From contig JAHFWL010001295.1 in assembly GCA_021292165.1 (NCBI GenBank), positions 67,001 through 131,000 of the forward strand: 64,000 nucleotides of DNA, written 5' to 3'. The position numbers and the translations under genes were made by a program. This document shows positions 23,003 through 34,849 of the stretch, piece by piece; position 1 is the first letter of the stretch; every line of letters starts with the position of its first letter. This DNA comes from Shinisaurus crocodilurus. Lineage: Eukaryota > Chordata > Lepidosauria > Squamata > Shinisauridae. The notes under the pieces were generated by a model. The model had not been told where the DNA came from, searched no databases, and saw nothing but the letters and a program-made list of their open reading frames with translations.

Positions 23003-26000
23003 CACTAGGCACTCACCTGCCACATTTCTAGGACCACAAAATACACAAGTTAATGTGGCAGTTATCTTACAAGTTGTGTATAGGTGGATACATTTCATAG
23101 TGAAAAAATGCATCATAAGCATTCTCACATATAACCATTTTTGTATTTATTTGTAGTCATTGTTCATGGCATGGTTATTGGGGCAGACGAGCGGTTTGCA
23201 GTGTAACCCATCAAACTCTCATGCAAATGAAATGGAACTTGTTTCCATTTCAATGTGCACAGGAGACTGAAGGAAGCTCCAATGTGCAGGATCCAAACTA
23301 CTGTGGGTGTTCTTATGCACATGGGCTATCATGCACCCCTCTTTCAGAGCATCATCCCTTGAGGCAAAAGAATCTGTGGCAGAAGGAAATACCTCCCCCT
23401 CTGCGTGTATGCACAGAAGCGCTTTTTAAGCACGTACACACACGCATGCACAGGGGGGTGGGGACTTGGCCGATTAAATTAACAAATGACATGTGCTAGC
23501 AGTGCTTGCTGGGCTGCACCTTCATCAGGACACTGGATTCAACCAACTAGGACATTTCAAGCAATTGATTTCATGGTCAATCTTGTATTCTTGAAGCATG
23601 TGGGAAAAGTGACGGCAGGGTGATTTTGTTCTTTCTTTTGGTCAACTCATACCTAAATATACTAATAAGAAAAATATAGTTGCACTGTTAACATAAGGAG
23701 CTGCACTGTAAAACAAACACAAAAAGATCACCCATGTACGATCCTGTGCCAAAAGATATGGGGAGGATGGGAGAGAATCATCCCATTGCAGGCCTAGCAC
23801 CTAAACATTTGACAATGACAACTAAAACTCTGATGCTGACACCGAGGAACTGAAATGTGTTTCCTGACCTGATATGGAAGTAATGATTCACAGGATTTGT
23901 TTAAATCCCTTATAAAGAAACTCCAAAAGAAATGGCACAGACCTACTATTCACTATCTTTGCATTGAACTGACCTTTAAAATAAGGTGTTAGATAATACA
24001 CTCTGCACAGATAACAAGAGATCTAACCTTGATGCAAATAAACCATAGAACAAAATGTAATCAGTATATCACTGTGTAAAAGCCTTTGTCCATCCCTATG
24101 GAGGTTCTAATGACTGTTTTGGCAGTTCTGGCTGGTAGTTATGCCTCCTTGCTCACATATATCTCATACTGGTTGAGCAAGCTAATGGAAGTGCTGTTAG
24201 TGGAATCCAATATTAATGCTCTGTATCGTGCAAAACTGGATGCAACTGAATATATTATACAATCATAGGTGATATCTAATTCCATAGCTAATAGATGCTG
24301 GATTCTAAATTAATATTTTAATAAGGAAACTGAAATAAATACTACTCCTCAGGTAGAATATCATTGTATTCTGGATCTGTCCGTCTCTCCTGCTGTAAGC
24401 CTGTTCTCCATAGGACGGGGGGGGGGGGATTCTGTAGGCAAGATTCAAATGCCTGAGTGACACATCCTGATGCTCCGAGTCAAAGATGTCATCTTCATGC
24501 AAGCTCCGCTAGCTATATGCTTGAGATGAAAACGAAGCACATACCAAAAAAAAAGTCCATTGGGGGAGGGGAGGGAGACCTTCAGAAAATAAACAGGGTG
24601 TATAGTTTCAAAGGCTACAGACACAGACATTTCATTGTTCGAGCCAATTATCAGTGGAAAATAATAACAACAGATGGATTCAGAGTCACTGACTTTTCAT
24701 ATGCACTTCATCTCTGCACAACAGATGATGAAATGTGAGAGCTATCTCAGAAAGGCAAAACATCTTTCAGTAAAAGAACTCTATACTCCAGATGGGGACC
24801 TTCTAAGGCAGCTGATTATCTTCTTATAATGTTTTTAAGATAGACTTACTAAAACATTTCAAGAACTAATCAGATATGATGAGTACAATGGCATCACTGT
24901 TTAGAAGGAGGAGAAACTTTGGATTTGTGACTGAAAATAGGCACACACATTTCTAGAAGGTTAGAAATGTGCATTTCCTGTTTCCACATCAAGTGCTCTT
25001 AGCTCCAAATAAAGGCCTGATCCCATCATTCATGAGCTGGCATGAATTAGAGTGGGGACTTTGCCAGTGGAACCAGGCCCAAAATTGGAACGTCTGCTTC
25101 TGGCAGAAGAGTAATTCATCTCCCAGCACATACAGATACACACTTCTACTACTTGGGTGCAGAAACTACAAAAATATCCGTCTCAAGAAAGCACATGTTA
25201 AGAAATGGGGCTGAATTATAATTAACCATTACAGTACACCATTGCTGCCTAGAAGACATTCAGACATTCAGATAAGTATTAACACATATGCTAGTTACGT
25301 AGAATTACACTGACATAATTTTGCAGGATACAAACAATAAATTCAGGTAATGTAAATTTGGATCATGTCAACCTCAACTCTGCTTCAGTTGGCACCCACT
25401 GAACTCTTAATACATTGAGCTTGTTGCTCTTGCATTAGACTAGCTTAACTCAGCGGTAATTTGAGTGACAGGAATACCTGGGTGAGGGTGTTTGGTGTGT
25501 GTATGTATTTTCCTTTTTCAAATACAAGCTCCCTTCTTCCCAATGACACATGGGAAGCCACTTCTGATACCTATGGAAGTTATAACATTGATTTGTAACA
25601 TTGCTGTCTTAAGGAGAGTAAGCAGGTGGGACATCAATCTGGATTGGGACCACCACAGATGGAGAAGGAAGGCTCTCCCCCCCTTAATTGCTGCACAGAA
25701 AGGCAAATTTCAAAAGGGAAGTACGGTAGCTGGTGAGGGAAAGGCTAAACCTCCCTTCACCACATGCAGTAGTCCGATACAGATTGTGCGCTTACTTTGA
25801 AGTAAATAGAAAGTAGGGGGACCTGGGTGCTATGCAATTATAACATGTAGTTTGACCCTAGCTAATGGAAAGAATTAGCCAATACAAATACACCAACAAA
25901 AATGAATGAAGTTTTATTGGGACTTCACAACTTTTATTTAAAGTTATGTAGAAAAGTACATTTCCTGTATGCATGCACACATATATATATGCACACTACT

Positions 26001-26834
26001 CCAGTGGTGTGTTTCCACAAGAAAATCCACAACACATGTAGAATTTGCCCAGGGGAAAATTCTGCAACTCCTTTAAGAAGAACACAATAATACAAATGAT
26101 GCATAACTCAACCATCCGGGTTAGATGATGCTTTATCAATAATTCCCCAAATATATCCCCACCTCCTTTACTAACCCACAGTGATGCCGCCCAACCAGAT
26201 AACGTAGTTCATGCCAGATAGACAATTTTAACAGGCACTCACCAGAGTAAATTTCTGCATAATAAAAAATATGGAGAGGGGGAAATATGTCTGCCTCTGG
26301 GGTTATCAGTTCTATTTTTTCTACTTATTCACACCAAGACATGTGAAACCACAAAAAATGTACTTGTGGTATTAACACCCTATGTTTGGTGCAATATACC
26401 AGACAACATTTTGGTTTCATTTCTCTGGTTTTGTGTCACACAGGATGAAAAGAACAGAGACATGATGAAATATTTACATTTGATTCCGGTTTGTTTTCAG
26501 AGATGAGGTGTGACAGAAGGATTTACATTAAGTATCATGTGCAACCCAGTAAAACTGAAGTACTTGGACTTAAACAAATCAAACCTTTTCCCACCAGCAC
26601 AGGATTAAAAATGTGCTGCTCTTTGCCTTGCACAATATAACAAACAACATTCTTAAGTGTGAAGTGTTAAGATACATGAGAGAGACAATTCCAAAGACTG
26701 CAACATCGGACTAGAGATGAGCAAGCTTGTGGAAAAACTCACCTTGGATTAACTTGGAAATTACCCGAGATTGGTAATTTTTCTGAGCCTATAAAAGGGG
26801 CTCAGAAAAATACCAGCCCACCTCTGCAACTCTC
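23003..26834. other. Low-repeat tract, no gene seen
   Basis: Mostly unique sequence. 23860-24080 and 24600-24780 are repeat-free with factor-like words and could be conserved non-coding DNA. 26712-26790 has 'ctagagatgagcaagcttg' typical of a hAT left end. No open frame resembles a known protein. Confidence 0.4.
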
Positions 26835-27368
26835 CTGTCCTCAAAAAAACATTCCTGTCACTCCACAACCCACTCTTCCTTTTCTTTCCTTTCCATCAGA
26901 GGCAGCAGCAGGAGCAGCAGCAAAGGGACACAAGGAGAAGAGAAAGTGTTTTTTCCTCCCTCCCTCCCCCATTTGCGCTGGCTAGCAGCATGCCAGAGTG
27001 CAGGGGACTATGGGAGATGTAGTTCTTCCAAGGGCTCCTGCAATTGCATAGTCCCCCATGCCCCAGCACACTGTTAGCCAGTGACACACCCTTCTCTCTG
27101 CTGCCCCACCATGCTTTCTAAGAATGTGCTGGGGCCGGGCGGGGAACTCAACTGAAGAGCCAGGTCTAGTAGAGCCCTATCAGCACTGTCAGCATGCTGA
27201 TGTGAGGGCTTACAGTGGAGAGGGGACTGCAAACCCCACCTCCATCATCCCCATTCCTGTAGTTTCTGACCATCCCACACTGAGCAGGGAGCTCTATAGG
27301 GTGGTGGTGGTCTACTTACATTTGCTGAAATGTGTGTAGAAGCCACTGTATGATTAGTAACCCTGATA
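26835..27368. repeat. Duplicated unit, copy 1
   Basis: Shares in order with 27395-28050: a 'cactccacaacccactc' block, 'gcaggtct..agccctat', 'gctgatgtgagggcttacag', 'catccccattcctgtagttt' and 'agaagccactgt'. About 530 bp. Function unknown. Confidence 0.6.
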
Positions 27369-27394
27369 AATATTAGCAGTGCATCTCTACCACC

Positions 27395-28050
27395 CTTCCC
27401 TGTCCCTAAAAGCCATTCTGGTCACTCCACAATACACTCTCCCATTCCATTCAACACCTGCCTCTTCTGCTGGTGTAAGCAGTAACACACCTTACCAATT
27501 CTGAGGTTACCGCTCTCAATGTCCTGGACAAGCTGGCTATGACAACCCAGGGTTTGATCAACTGTTCAGGCAGGTCTACAGCCCTATGCAGGCATTCAGC
27601 TTGCTGACATGAGGGTGTAAAGTGGGGAGTTGATGTAGGTGCGAATGAGAGCCTCACCCTCCAATGTGCCCATCCCCATAGTTTCCGATTTTCACACACT
27701 GAGCACGGAGGTCATAGAATCATAGAAAAGTAGAGTTGGAAAGGGCCTAGGCCATTGAGTCCAACCCCCTGCTCAATGCAGGAATCCAGGTCAAAGCATC
27801 CCTGACAGATGGCTGTCCAGTTGCACCTTGAATGCCTCCAGAATGGGAGAGCCCACCACCTCCCTAGGTAGTTGATTCCATTGCCTTATTGCTCTAACAG
27901 TCAGGAAATTTGTCCTGATGTTTAGGTGGAATCTGGGTTCCTGTAACTTGAGCCCATTATTCCGTGTCCTGCAAACTGGGTCTGTAGGGATTCTATTTGA
28001 ATTTGTTTGTAGAAGCCTCTGTGCAACCAGGAACCCTGATAAAGCAGGGT
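27395..28050. repeat. Duplicated unit, copy 2, interrupted by CR1
   Basis: Matches copy 1 until 'acactgagcacggaggt'. The CR1 fragment at 27712-27995 intervenes, then 'agaagcctctgtgcaacc' and 'gaaccctgataaa' resume the match. Confidence 0.6.
27712..27995 (-). mobile_element. CR1 LINE 3' end, minus
   Basis: Starts with 'catagaatcatagaa', the reversed ATTCTATG-type CR1 tail, then 'gagtccaaccccctgctc', 'cagatggctgtccag' and 'aggaaatttgtcctgatg'. These encode, on minus, the C-terminal CR1 ORF2 residues plus 3' tail, decayed. It sits within the duplicated unit. Confidence 0.88.
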
Positions 28051-28586
28051 TCCCAATTACATGGAGGGTTCACCTTGTGTTCAAGAAAACATGAGCAGAA
28101 GTCCTTTCCATATCTTCCCCCTCACCACAGGGGGGTTGGGGAATGAATAGGCAGGGATGGGGATGTTGGATTGGGGCTTGCGTGTGCACCCACATGCCCC
28201 CCCCTTTTAGCCCTCATGTGAATAGGCTTAGGAAGAGACATCTTTTTGGGATGTTCATACCATGGCATATTCAGCTTCCAAACAATACAAGAATTTCAGC
28301 AAGCAATAGCCCTATTCAAGCGTTCTATACATGAATAAACACACAATGAGAGGGAGCACTCCAGCCCCACCCCTCTCCATTCATCACCCTCTATTCATGG
28401 GGGAGCGAATGTATGTAGAGGAGAGCCTCCTGTATCTGTAGAGGCTCTCCATACAAGCCACAACACTGAATTTCCACTGTCTGGCATAAGATTTGCTGTG
28501 GCACCCTTTTCCTTACCCTTATATATGTCAGCATCATAAACATATGAAATTTTGGGATCGCAAGACAGCCAAAATTTTATGCTATA
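28051..28586. other. Unclassified sequence
   Basis: Moderate G+C with 'gggagcgaatgtatg'-type words; no gene or clear repeat. Confidence 0.4.
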
Positions 28587-28836
28587 CAGTAATACCTTGG
28601 ATTGAGAGCATAATTCGTTCTGGAAACGTGCTTGTAATCCAAAACACTCTTATATCAAAGCAAGTCTCTGGCAGGCATGAGCAGGGCCGATTTCGGCCCG
28701 TTCGAGGCGAGCAGTTACATCCCTATACTTGTCTTGCAAGACCTTGCTCGTTTATCAAGTCAAAAAATTTTTTAAAAATTTGCTTGTCTTGCAAAATGCT
28801 CTCAGACCAATTTACTTGCAATCCAAGGTATTACTG
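28587..28836. mobile_element. Tc1/mariner-type MITE, copy B with replaced core
   Basis: Near-perfect ends: 'cagtaataccttggattg' and 'caatccaaggtattactg', each flanked by TA. Reversed relative to copies A, C and D. About 75 bp of the centre differs entirely and contains 'gggccgatttcggccc', a small hairpin. Confidence 0.85.
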
Positions 28837-28838
28837 TA

Positions 28839-29470
28839 GTTGGCAAATTTGGAAAGCATATACTACCTTATTGGGCATCTTCTACTGAATGGCTCCAATT
28901 GTTCTTCAATTGTAATGTTTTCATATGGTATAAAGCACTGTGGGAGAGTCTTGCAATTGGTGCAAAAGTTACATGAAATCTGCAAATAGCTCTGATAGAA
29001 AACCAGTTTTTCTAGGTCATGAGGAAGGTTCTAACTGAAAAGAAATGTTCTATCAGTTTTGTAACAAAGTTTTATAAATCTCTGGGGCATTATTGACCCC
29101 AAATACATTGGTTGTGATATTAAGAAAAAAGAGTAATTTGTTTCTTATGATAAACACAAAAAATGTTTTCCACCTCTATGCTCCTTCCTCACAAGAATGG
29201 AAAGAACACATTCTGGGCTAAGCATCTGTAGATGTAAAGTGTAACTAATAAATTTAAATAGCAATTTTGTGGGAATACTTTGACGCCTAGCTCTTACGTG
29301 CATGGTTCACATTCCAAAAGACGGGGAATCAATCCCAAAAGCTTTAAGAATAAAAAGAACAATTTTTCACTAGATTGAGGGGGAGGAGCTGAAACACCAC
29401 ATGGCAATTCACATCTCAACATGGTTGGAGAACACCTGGAGAATGGAGTTATAGAACATGGTTGGAAAAT
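28839..29470. other. Unique sequence
   Basis: No gene, no recognised repeat. Confidence 0.45.
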
Positions 29471-29720
29471 TATTTATTTATTTATTTATTACATTTATAC
29501 CCCGCCTTTTTTCCTACAAGGAACTCAAGGCAGCTTACATAATCCTCCTCCCCCTCCTCCTCTCTATTTTATCCTCACAACAACCCTGTGAGGTAGGTTA
29601 GGCTGAGAGGCAGTGACTGGCCCAAAGTCACCCAGTGAGTTTCATGGCCAAGCGGGGACTAGAACCCGGATCTCCCGAGTCCCAGTCCAACACTCTAACC
29701 ACTACGCCACACTGGTTCTC
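29471..29720 (-). mobile_element. tRNA-SINE, full copy, minus
   Basis: On minus: box A 'tggcgtagtgg', box B 'ggttctagtcc', then 'actcactgggtgactttggg', 'ttgttgtgaggataaaat' and a TAAA tail. Same family as 44975-45212 and 59271-59503. Confidence 0.88.
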
Positions 29721-29860
29721 TTTTACTTTTTTTTCAGGGTACATTTGACCCCCATTGTCAGTGAGGGTCAGAGTATGGTTTGTTAATAGGCTCAGAAAGT
29801 ACAGTTTACACACAGAGCACTTTGGATCCCAGTCTAAATCTTCTAAGACTGCCTCTCTTA

Positions 29861-29990
29861 CGGCACAATCCTATCATGTTTAATCAGGAAAAAAAGTCCT
29901 ACAACTCCCAGCATGCTCCAGCCAGCATGGCTGGCTGGAGGGATATTGGGAGTTGTAGGACTTTTTTTCTGATTAAACATGCATAGGAGT
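29861..29990. mobile_element. Palindromic MITE, Harbinger-type left end
   Basis: TTA then 'cggcacaatcctatcatg'. The inner arms 'agtcctacaactcccagcat' and 'gggagttgtaggact' are mirrored. The right end is degraded ('catgcataggag'). Confidence 0.65.
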
Positions 29991-30169
29991 TTCTGTCGAA
30001 ACATGCACAGAAATTGCAGCATTTCATCCAACTCCTAATCAAAAGGTAATGAAAAACTAGCAGGTGGTACAGACCATACATGGATTCTAATATGCAGCCA
30101 AAGAAAGGCTTCTTTGGATAATCAAGCACAGTTCATGCCATTAGAAGATTTCCCTGTTTTGGAGGTAAC

Positions 30170-30258
30170 TGCAGTTGTTGTTGTTGTTGTTATTATTATT
30201 ACTATTACTTATTTGTATCCCGCCTTTCTCCCAACACTGGGACCCAAGGCGGCTCGGT
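30170..30258 (-). repeat. LINE/SINE 3' tail, minus
   Basis: GTT and ATT trinucleotide run followed by 'tgtatcccgcctttctccc' and 'gggacccaaggcggct', the reversed 3' end of an L2-like LINE or partner SINE. Confidence 0.6.
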
Positions 30259-30319
30259 TATCTGTAGGACACACACATCAAGGCTAGCCAATGGATAGAA
30301 CACTCCACTAATTGCTTAA

Positions 30320-30457
30320 TAGCAGAATCCTTTGCATGTTTAGACAGAAAAAAAAGTCCTACCACTCCCAGAATTCCCCACCTAGCACAGCTGGTTGGGG
30401 AATGCTGGGAGTTGTAGGACTTTTTTTTTCTGTCTGAAAAGGCATATGTTTGCAATG
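30320..30457. mobile_element. Palindromic MITE with TAA duplications
   Basis: TAA on both sides, degenerate 'agcagaatcctttgcatg' end, long mirrored arms 'cagaaaaaaaagtcctac' and 'gtaggactttttttttctg'. Same layout as 29861 and 33380. Confidence 0.6.
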
Positions 30458-30769
30458 TAAGTCTGTTTTGGTGTCTGACCACTACTTGGCAAGCATAAAA
30501 CAGAGGGCTGGTAAAAGGCATAGGTTAGCACAGCTGCAGCCAAATAGAAGCTAAAGATATTAGTGTAATTATAGCATCTGGTGCTTTGGTATATACCATG
30601 TGCAGTTGAGGTGGTTGTTTTAGACCTGTTTCCAGCTCTGCCCCCCCCCCCCATGCTGAAGTCAAATAAAACACTCCCCAAGGTGAGAGGTTTTAATTTC
30701 TGACATAATGTTCAATTGCTGATGATGCCAGAGTCAGGCAAGTTTGTATCTTTTCCTGACTGGATTCCC

Positions 30770-30940
30770 ACAACACAACAACCCATCATGAGTAACTACA
30801 CCACTATGGGTTGTCGTGACGTGCAAACCCAGACTGCTTCCCTCAGGGTTGCTTATCGGCAACCAGCCACCCTGACAACCCATGACTTGCTCTAGGGGTT
30901 GTTTGATCCATGATGGATTGCCATGTTGTCTGAACCCAGA
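30770..30940. repeat. Unclassified dispersed repeat
   Basis: 'gggttgtcgtgacgtgc' and 'gacaacccatgacttgctc' recall 7920-8215, 32530-32650 and 63030-63250. Ends not resolved. Confidence 0.35.
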
Positions 30941-31099
30941 AAAGCAATCTTATCATCGGTTGCAGGGATCAGCTAGTGAGCCACTCAGCAAGAGCAGCAA
31001 AAAACCCTGCAACTCTTTGGGATCTCGTCCTTGATGCTGCCAGTGACAGCCCCCCACTGATGCATAAGTGGCACTGGTTCGCCACCTTTCTCTTTTTTT

Positions 31100-31575
31100 G
31101 GTCCCAGAAAACTGTGCAAATGTGTTCGTAATGTTATTTTTATTTTTTGTCATTCTTGCACAAGTTCGCTCTTACGGCTGTCCGATATGCGTAGACTTGT
31201 CTGGTCAATTTCCTTATATGTTTCAACTGTCAAAGGGAGCAGAAAGTGGAGTAGGTAACATACATGGAAACTGAAAGCGAGACTGCATATACTGTAGGTT
31301 AATTTGCACACAATTGCCGGGACCAACTGCTGAGTTGTCAATTGAAAAGCACCGAAAAGGGGGAAACAGCAAAAGTAGGAGCACCAAAGGGGGGGCAATG
31401 TCTTACCCTTGGCAATGTGATCCTGTCATTTTTAAGTGTTGAACTGACACCTCTCAGTGCCCTCCACCTTGTTAACACTTCCCTACTCCAGAAAGGGGAG
31501 ATATTGGCTCCCCCCCACCCCGATTATTTGCAGCTCCTTTTTGGAGTACTTACTGCTGTGGCTACTGCAGTTCAC
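31100..31575 (+). repeat. Left arm of large inverted repeat
   Basis: Segments pair in inverted order with 31965-32385: 31178-31267 with 32205-32295, 'gagttgtcaattgaaaagca' with 'tgcttttcaattgacaactt', and 'cagtgccctccacc' with 'ggtggagggcactg'. Imperfect, with short indels. No target duplication found. Confidence 0.8.
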
Positions 31576-31964
31576 TGACATTGTAAAAAACAAACAAAAG
31601 GGGAAAGGGGTGCAAATTTAATAGCCGGGAAGTAAATGGAAGGGAATTTTGCGCACCTGCATTAACTGCTCTGCTACTGCAGGTATGCAAATTTCCCCTC
31701 CATTTACTTTCCAGCCATTAAATTTATGCAAAATACCCCTCCATTTACTTCCCAGCCACTAAATTTGTGTGTATTTCCCAATCCAAAAAATTGTGCATAT
31801 ATTCTCTACAGTTTAAAAAAAGAAACCTTATAGAGGTGTCAGAAACAGACGGAGCAAATGGGGTGCCAGCACAAGCAGCACCCCACCCCACACATGGAGC
31901 CCCATTCACTCTGTCCCATTCAGCCGCCTTCTCAGGGTTTTTTCTAGAACTGTCAAGGAAACAC
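31576..31964. other. Spacer of the large inverted repeat
   Basis: Contains smaller repeats of 'cctccatttact' and 'ccagccattaaatt' in both orientations and no recognisable gene. Confidence 0.6.
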
Positions 31965-32385
31965 AGTAACTGCAGCAGTAAGTGCTCTGAAAAGAAGCCA
32001 TGAAAAGTGAGGAGAGCTAATCCCTCCCCTTTCTGGAGTAGCTGGAGAGAGACCCAGGGAAGTGTTGAAAAGGTGGAGGGCACTGAGTGCACCTATTTCT
32101 GCCACTCCCCCCCCCCCTTTGGTGCTTTTCAATTGACAACTTGGCAACTGGTCGCTGGAAACTATGAGCAAATTAGCCTATATGCAATCTTACCTTGTCA
32201 ATTGCCATGTATGTTACCTACTCCACTTCACTGCTCCCTTTGACAGCTGAAACATACAAGCAAATTGACCGGGAAAGACTACACATATTGGACAGCTGTA
32301 AGAGCTCACTTGAGAAAGACTGACAGAAATAGTAATTAAAAAAATATGAACACAATTGCACAATTTTCTGGGGCTGAAAAAATAT
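31965..32385 (-). repeat. Right arm of large inverted repeat
   Basis: Mirror of 31100-31575. The outermost pairing is 'cacaattttctggggct' with 'ggtcccagaaaactgtg'. Confidence 0.8.
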
Positions 32386-33379
32386 AATCCCAATTTCATA
32401 TTTTTGAGGCTCTGAAAAATATTAATAAAAAAGAAACGGCTAACTAAAAGGGGTAGCGAACGGAGCGGGGAGAGGAAGACAAGACATGTTCTGCCGCAAA
32501 GGACACTGGGATACCAGCTGGAGGACTGAGAGGAAGAACAAGCCATGGTTAACAAGCTCACTGTGGGTTGTTCCACAAACAACCCACACTGCATACCTTA
32601 TTCGCAAGGTGGATTATTGTGACGTGTGAACACAGTCCCTGTGTTAAATGGTATAAGAAACCATGAGATTCAGTAGCAAAAGAAAAATGAAACCTGTTCT
32701 TCATGAAAGAGTAAAAGAAAAACTGGAGTTTAACTGTTTTCTTTGGAAAACGATGTATTTGACCTGGTTAGAGCCATGCCTACTTTCATATTACCAACAT
32801 GGAATCGTGAACACTCTATCAATTGTTTTAGTTTAAACCCTTCTCAGTCTGCCTTTAAGATGAGGTTTCTTTTGACTTCTAAGACATTAAAAAGTTGCCC
32901 ACAAACCCAGGACTGGGTGGGTCAACAAATGAACACATACCTGGTCTACATAAAAAGGACAACATACTTTCCAGACAAGAATACCATTTTTATAAGATCC
33001 AGACTTGGACACAATTCTCCAATCATTCACCAAACAGAATTCTTTCACACACAAGAAAAAAGAATGTGCTTAACTGTCTTGTATTTTTTAAGTAGCATTA
33101 GTTCAGATGTAAATATTGACGAAGCACTGTGTCAAGCATGTTCAAAATATGATAACATTCTAGAACACGTCTACTATTAAAAAACAAACAAAAATTTCAC
33201 TTTAACTTGCCAGAAAAATACTAATAATTCTCTGTTCCCAGAACCATAATGCAGGTTGCAATTTAAATCAGGAGAACCTAATGGCCAACTCACTGTTACT
33301 TTGAAATAATCATTTGTTCAACTAGTTTATTTTTGTCAAATCATAATGAAGTTTTACTCAGACATAGCCCTGATACTTA
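32386..33379. other. Unclassified sequence with a 145-codon frame
   Basis: A frame at 32743-33180 (plus) is open for 145 codons from an ATG. It has no motif I recognise, no signal peptide and no codon pattern that stands out, and its A+T-rich composition makes a chance frame plausible. 32530-32650 has 'gtgggttgttccacaaac' and 'attgtgacgtgtgaac' words of the unclassified repeat family. Confidence 0.35.
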
Positions 33380-33494
33380 GGGCACAATCCTATAGTTTAG
33401 ACAGAAAAAAGGCCTACAACTCCCAGCATGCCCCAGCCAGCATGCTGGGAGTTGTAGGCCTTTTTTCTGTCTAAGCTTGCATAGGATTGCACCT
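33380..33494. mobile_element. Palindromic MITE, Harbinger-type ends, well preserved
   Basis: TTA on both sides. Ends are 'gggcacaatcctat' and 'ataggattgcacct'. The core 'cctacaactcccagcatg' is mirrored as 'catgctgggagttgtagg'. 115 bp. The same core occurs in hAT-ended MITEs (46073-46207). Confidence 0.82.
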
Positions 33495-33624
33495 TTAGTG
33501 TCTATTTGATGCTCCTTGTGTGTGTTAGGCCACATGGTAGGAAAATTCATTACCTGAATTTTTTAATCAACAGCCTTGGCAATCTCAGCTCCAAACTGGA
33601 ATAACTACTGGCACAAAGTAGATA

Positions 33625-33875
33625 CAGTAATACCTTGGATTGCAAGTAACTTGGTTTGAGAGTGTTTTGCAAGACAAGCAAATTTTTAAATATTTATTTA
33701 TTTATTTATTACTTGATATACAAACGACGTCTTGCAATACAAGTACTGTAGTACGGCTTAAATTAAAAATCTCTGTACAAATTTTTTTTGGGGGGATTTC
33801 ATTTTGATATAAGAGTGTTTTGGATTACAAGCACGTTTCCGGAACGAATTATGCTCTCAATCCAAGGCATGACTG
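33625..33875. mobile_element. Tc1/mariner-type MITE, copy C
   Basis: 'cagtaataccttggattg' to 'caatccaaggcatgactg', TA-flanked, core as in copy A with one extra TTTA unit or so. Confidence 0.88.
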
Positions 33876-33974
33876 TATCACAAATATGTACATGGAGCGA
33901 AGGTCATACTAACTGCTTGTGTGGTAAGTATGATAATGAATTCCTGTATTGAGTATGATTATAAGTATGTATTC

Positions 33975-34240
33975 CTGCTGTAGGGTCATTCCATGTCAAG
34001 CGGTCTAGTTTTTGGAAAGTGCCCCGTGTGACCATCACGGAATTTGATGAAATTTTGTGTGCAGAGTCCCACATGTCTCAAACGAACTTTGGTAAAGTTT
34101 TAGGTTCGCCAGTGGAATACCTGTGGAGATGTAGCCATTTGTTTGACCACATACCGTGACCGTGTACAGTATGACTGTGAGATTCTGGCAACTTCGAGAC
34201 ATAATATCTCCCTTAGCTGTTTTTTAAAAACAAATGAAAC
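33975..34240. repeat. Unclassified element end, 'gggtcattccatgtcaag'
   Basis: The block starts 'gggtcattccatgtcaag' and reads through phrases such as 'gtgaccatcacggaatttg' and 'gacataatatctcccttagc'. It recalls the terminus of a large DNA transposon from other animals, but I cannot name the superfamily. Any matching right end is not in view. Confidence 0.35.
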
Positions 34241-34354
34241 GTTTTGAAAAACGTTTCAAACACAGTGCCAGGGACCCGGAAGTGACTCGCTGGGGACCTG
34301 GAAGTTGCTTTCCCCGGCTCCTCTCGTGCGGCAATGTGCCAAGCCAGGGAAAGG

Positions 34355-34437
34355 TAAGTCGCGTGGCTGGGGCATGCTGGGAGTTGTAGGCCAAGAACAT
34401 CTGGGGACCCAAGGTTGGAGAACACTGGGTTAGAGGA
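34355..34437. mobile_element. Half of a palindromic hAT MITE
   Basis: 'ggggcatgctgggagttgta', 'catctggggacccaaggttg' and 'gagaacactggg' match the right half of 46073-46207. Confidence 0.7.
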
Positions 34438-34849
34438 AAACAAACCCCCAACCTTACGTAAGTGCACCCAGAGATCCCAATAAGGAGGGCAAGCTTGAGG
34501 CCCTACTGAGGGGTGGGGTGTGACACTGCTCCCTTTCAATCTCTCCCAAAAGAACCTTCACCCTTGGTTTATTTTGTTGCCTTCATAATACATTTTCTAC
34601 ATTTAAAATTTTTGTTCCACAACAGAATATTTGAGAACGTGTACAAATCTGCATAGCAAAGACGAGGTCATACTGAGACTCAATCAGGTGCAAAGTGCGA
34701 TATAAATAAATCTTTAGCCACAACCTCACTTTTCAGTTATGGGCCATGAAGAGTCAGATTTTTAAACGTAAATATTTATACACTGTTTAAAATTAAGCAG
34801 AGTTAATTTAAAAAAAAAAAACTATAAAAAACTTTTAGGATTAGGGTGC

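Noticed and set aside
32743..33180. 145-codon novel protein
   Set aside because: No motif, no homolog recognised, no splice or promoter context; a frame this long can occur by chance in a 64-kb window.
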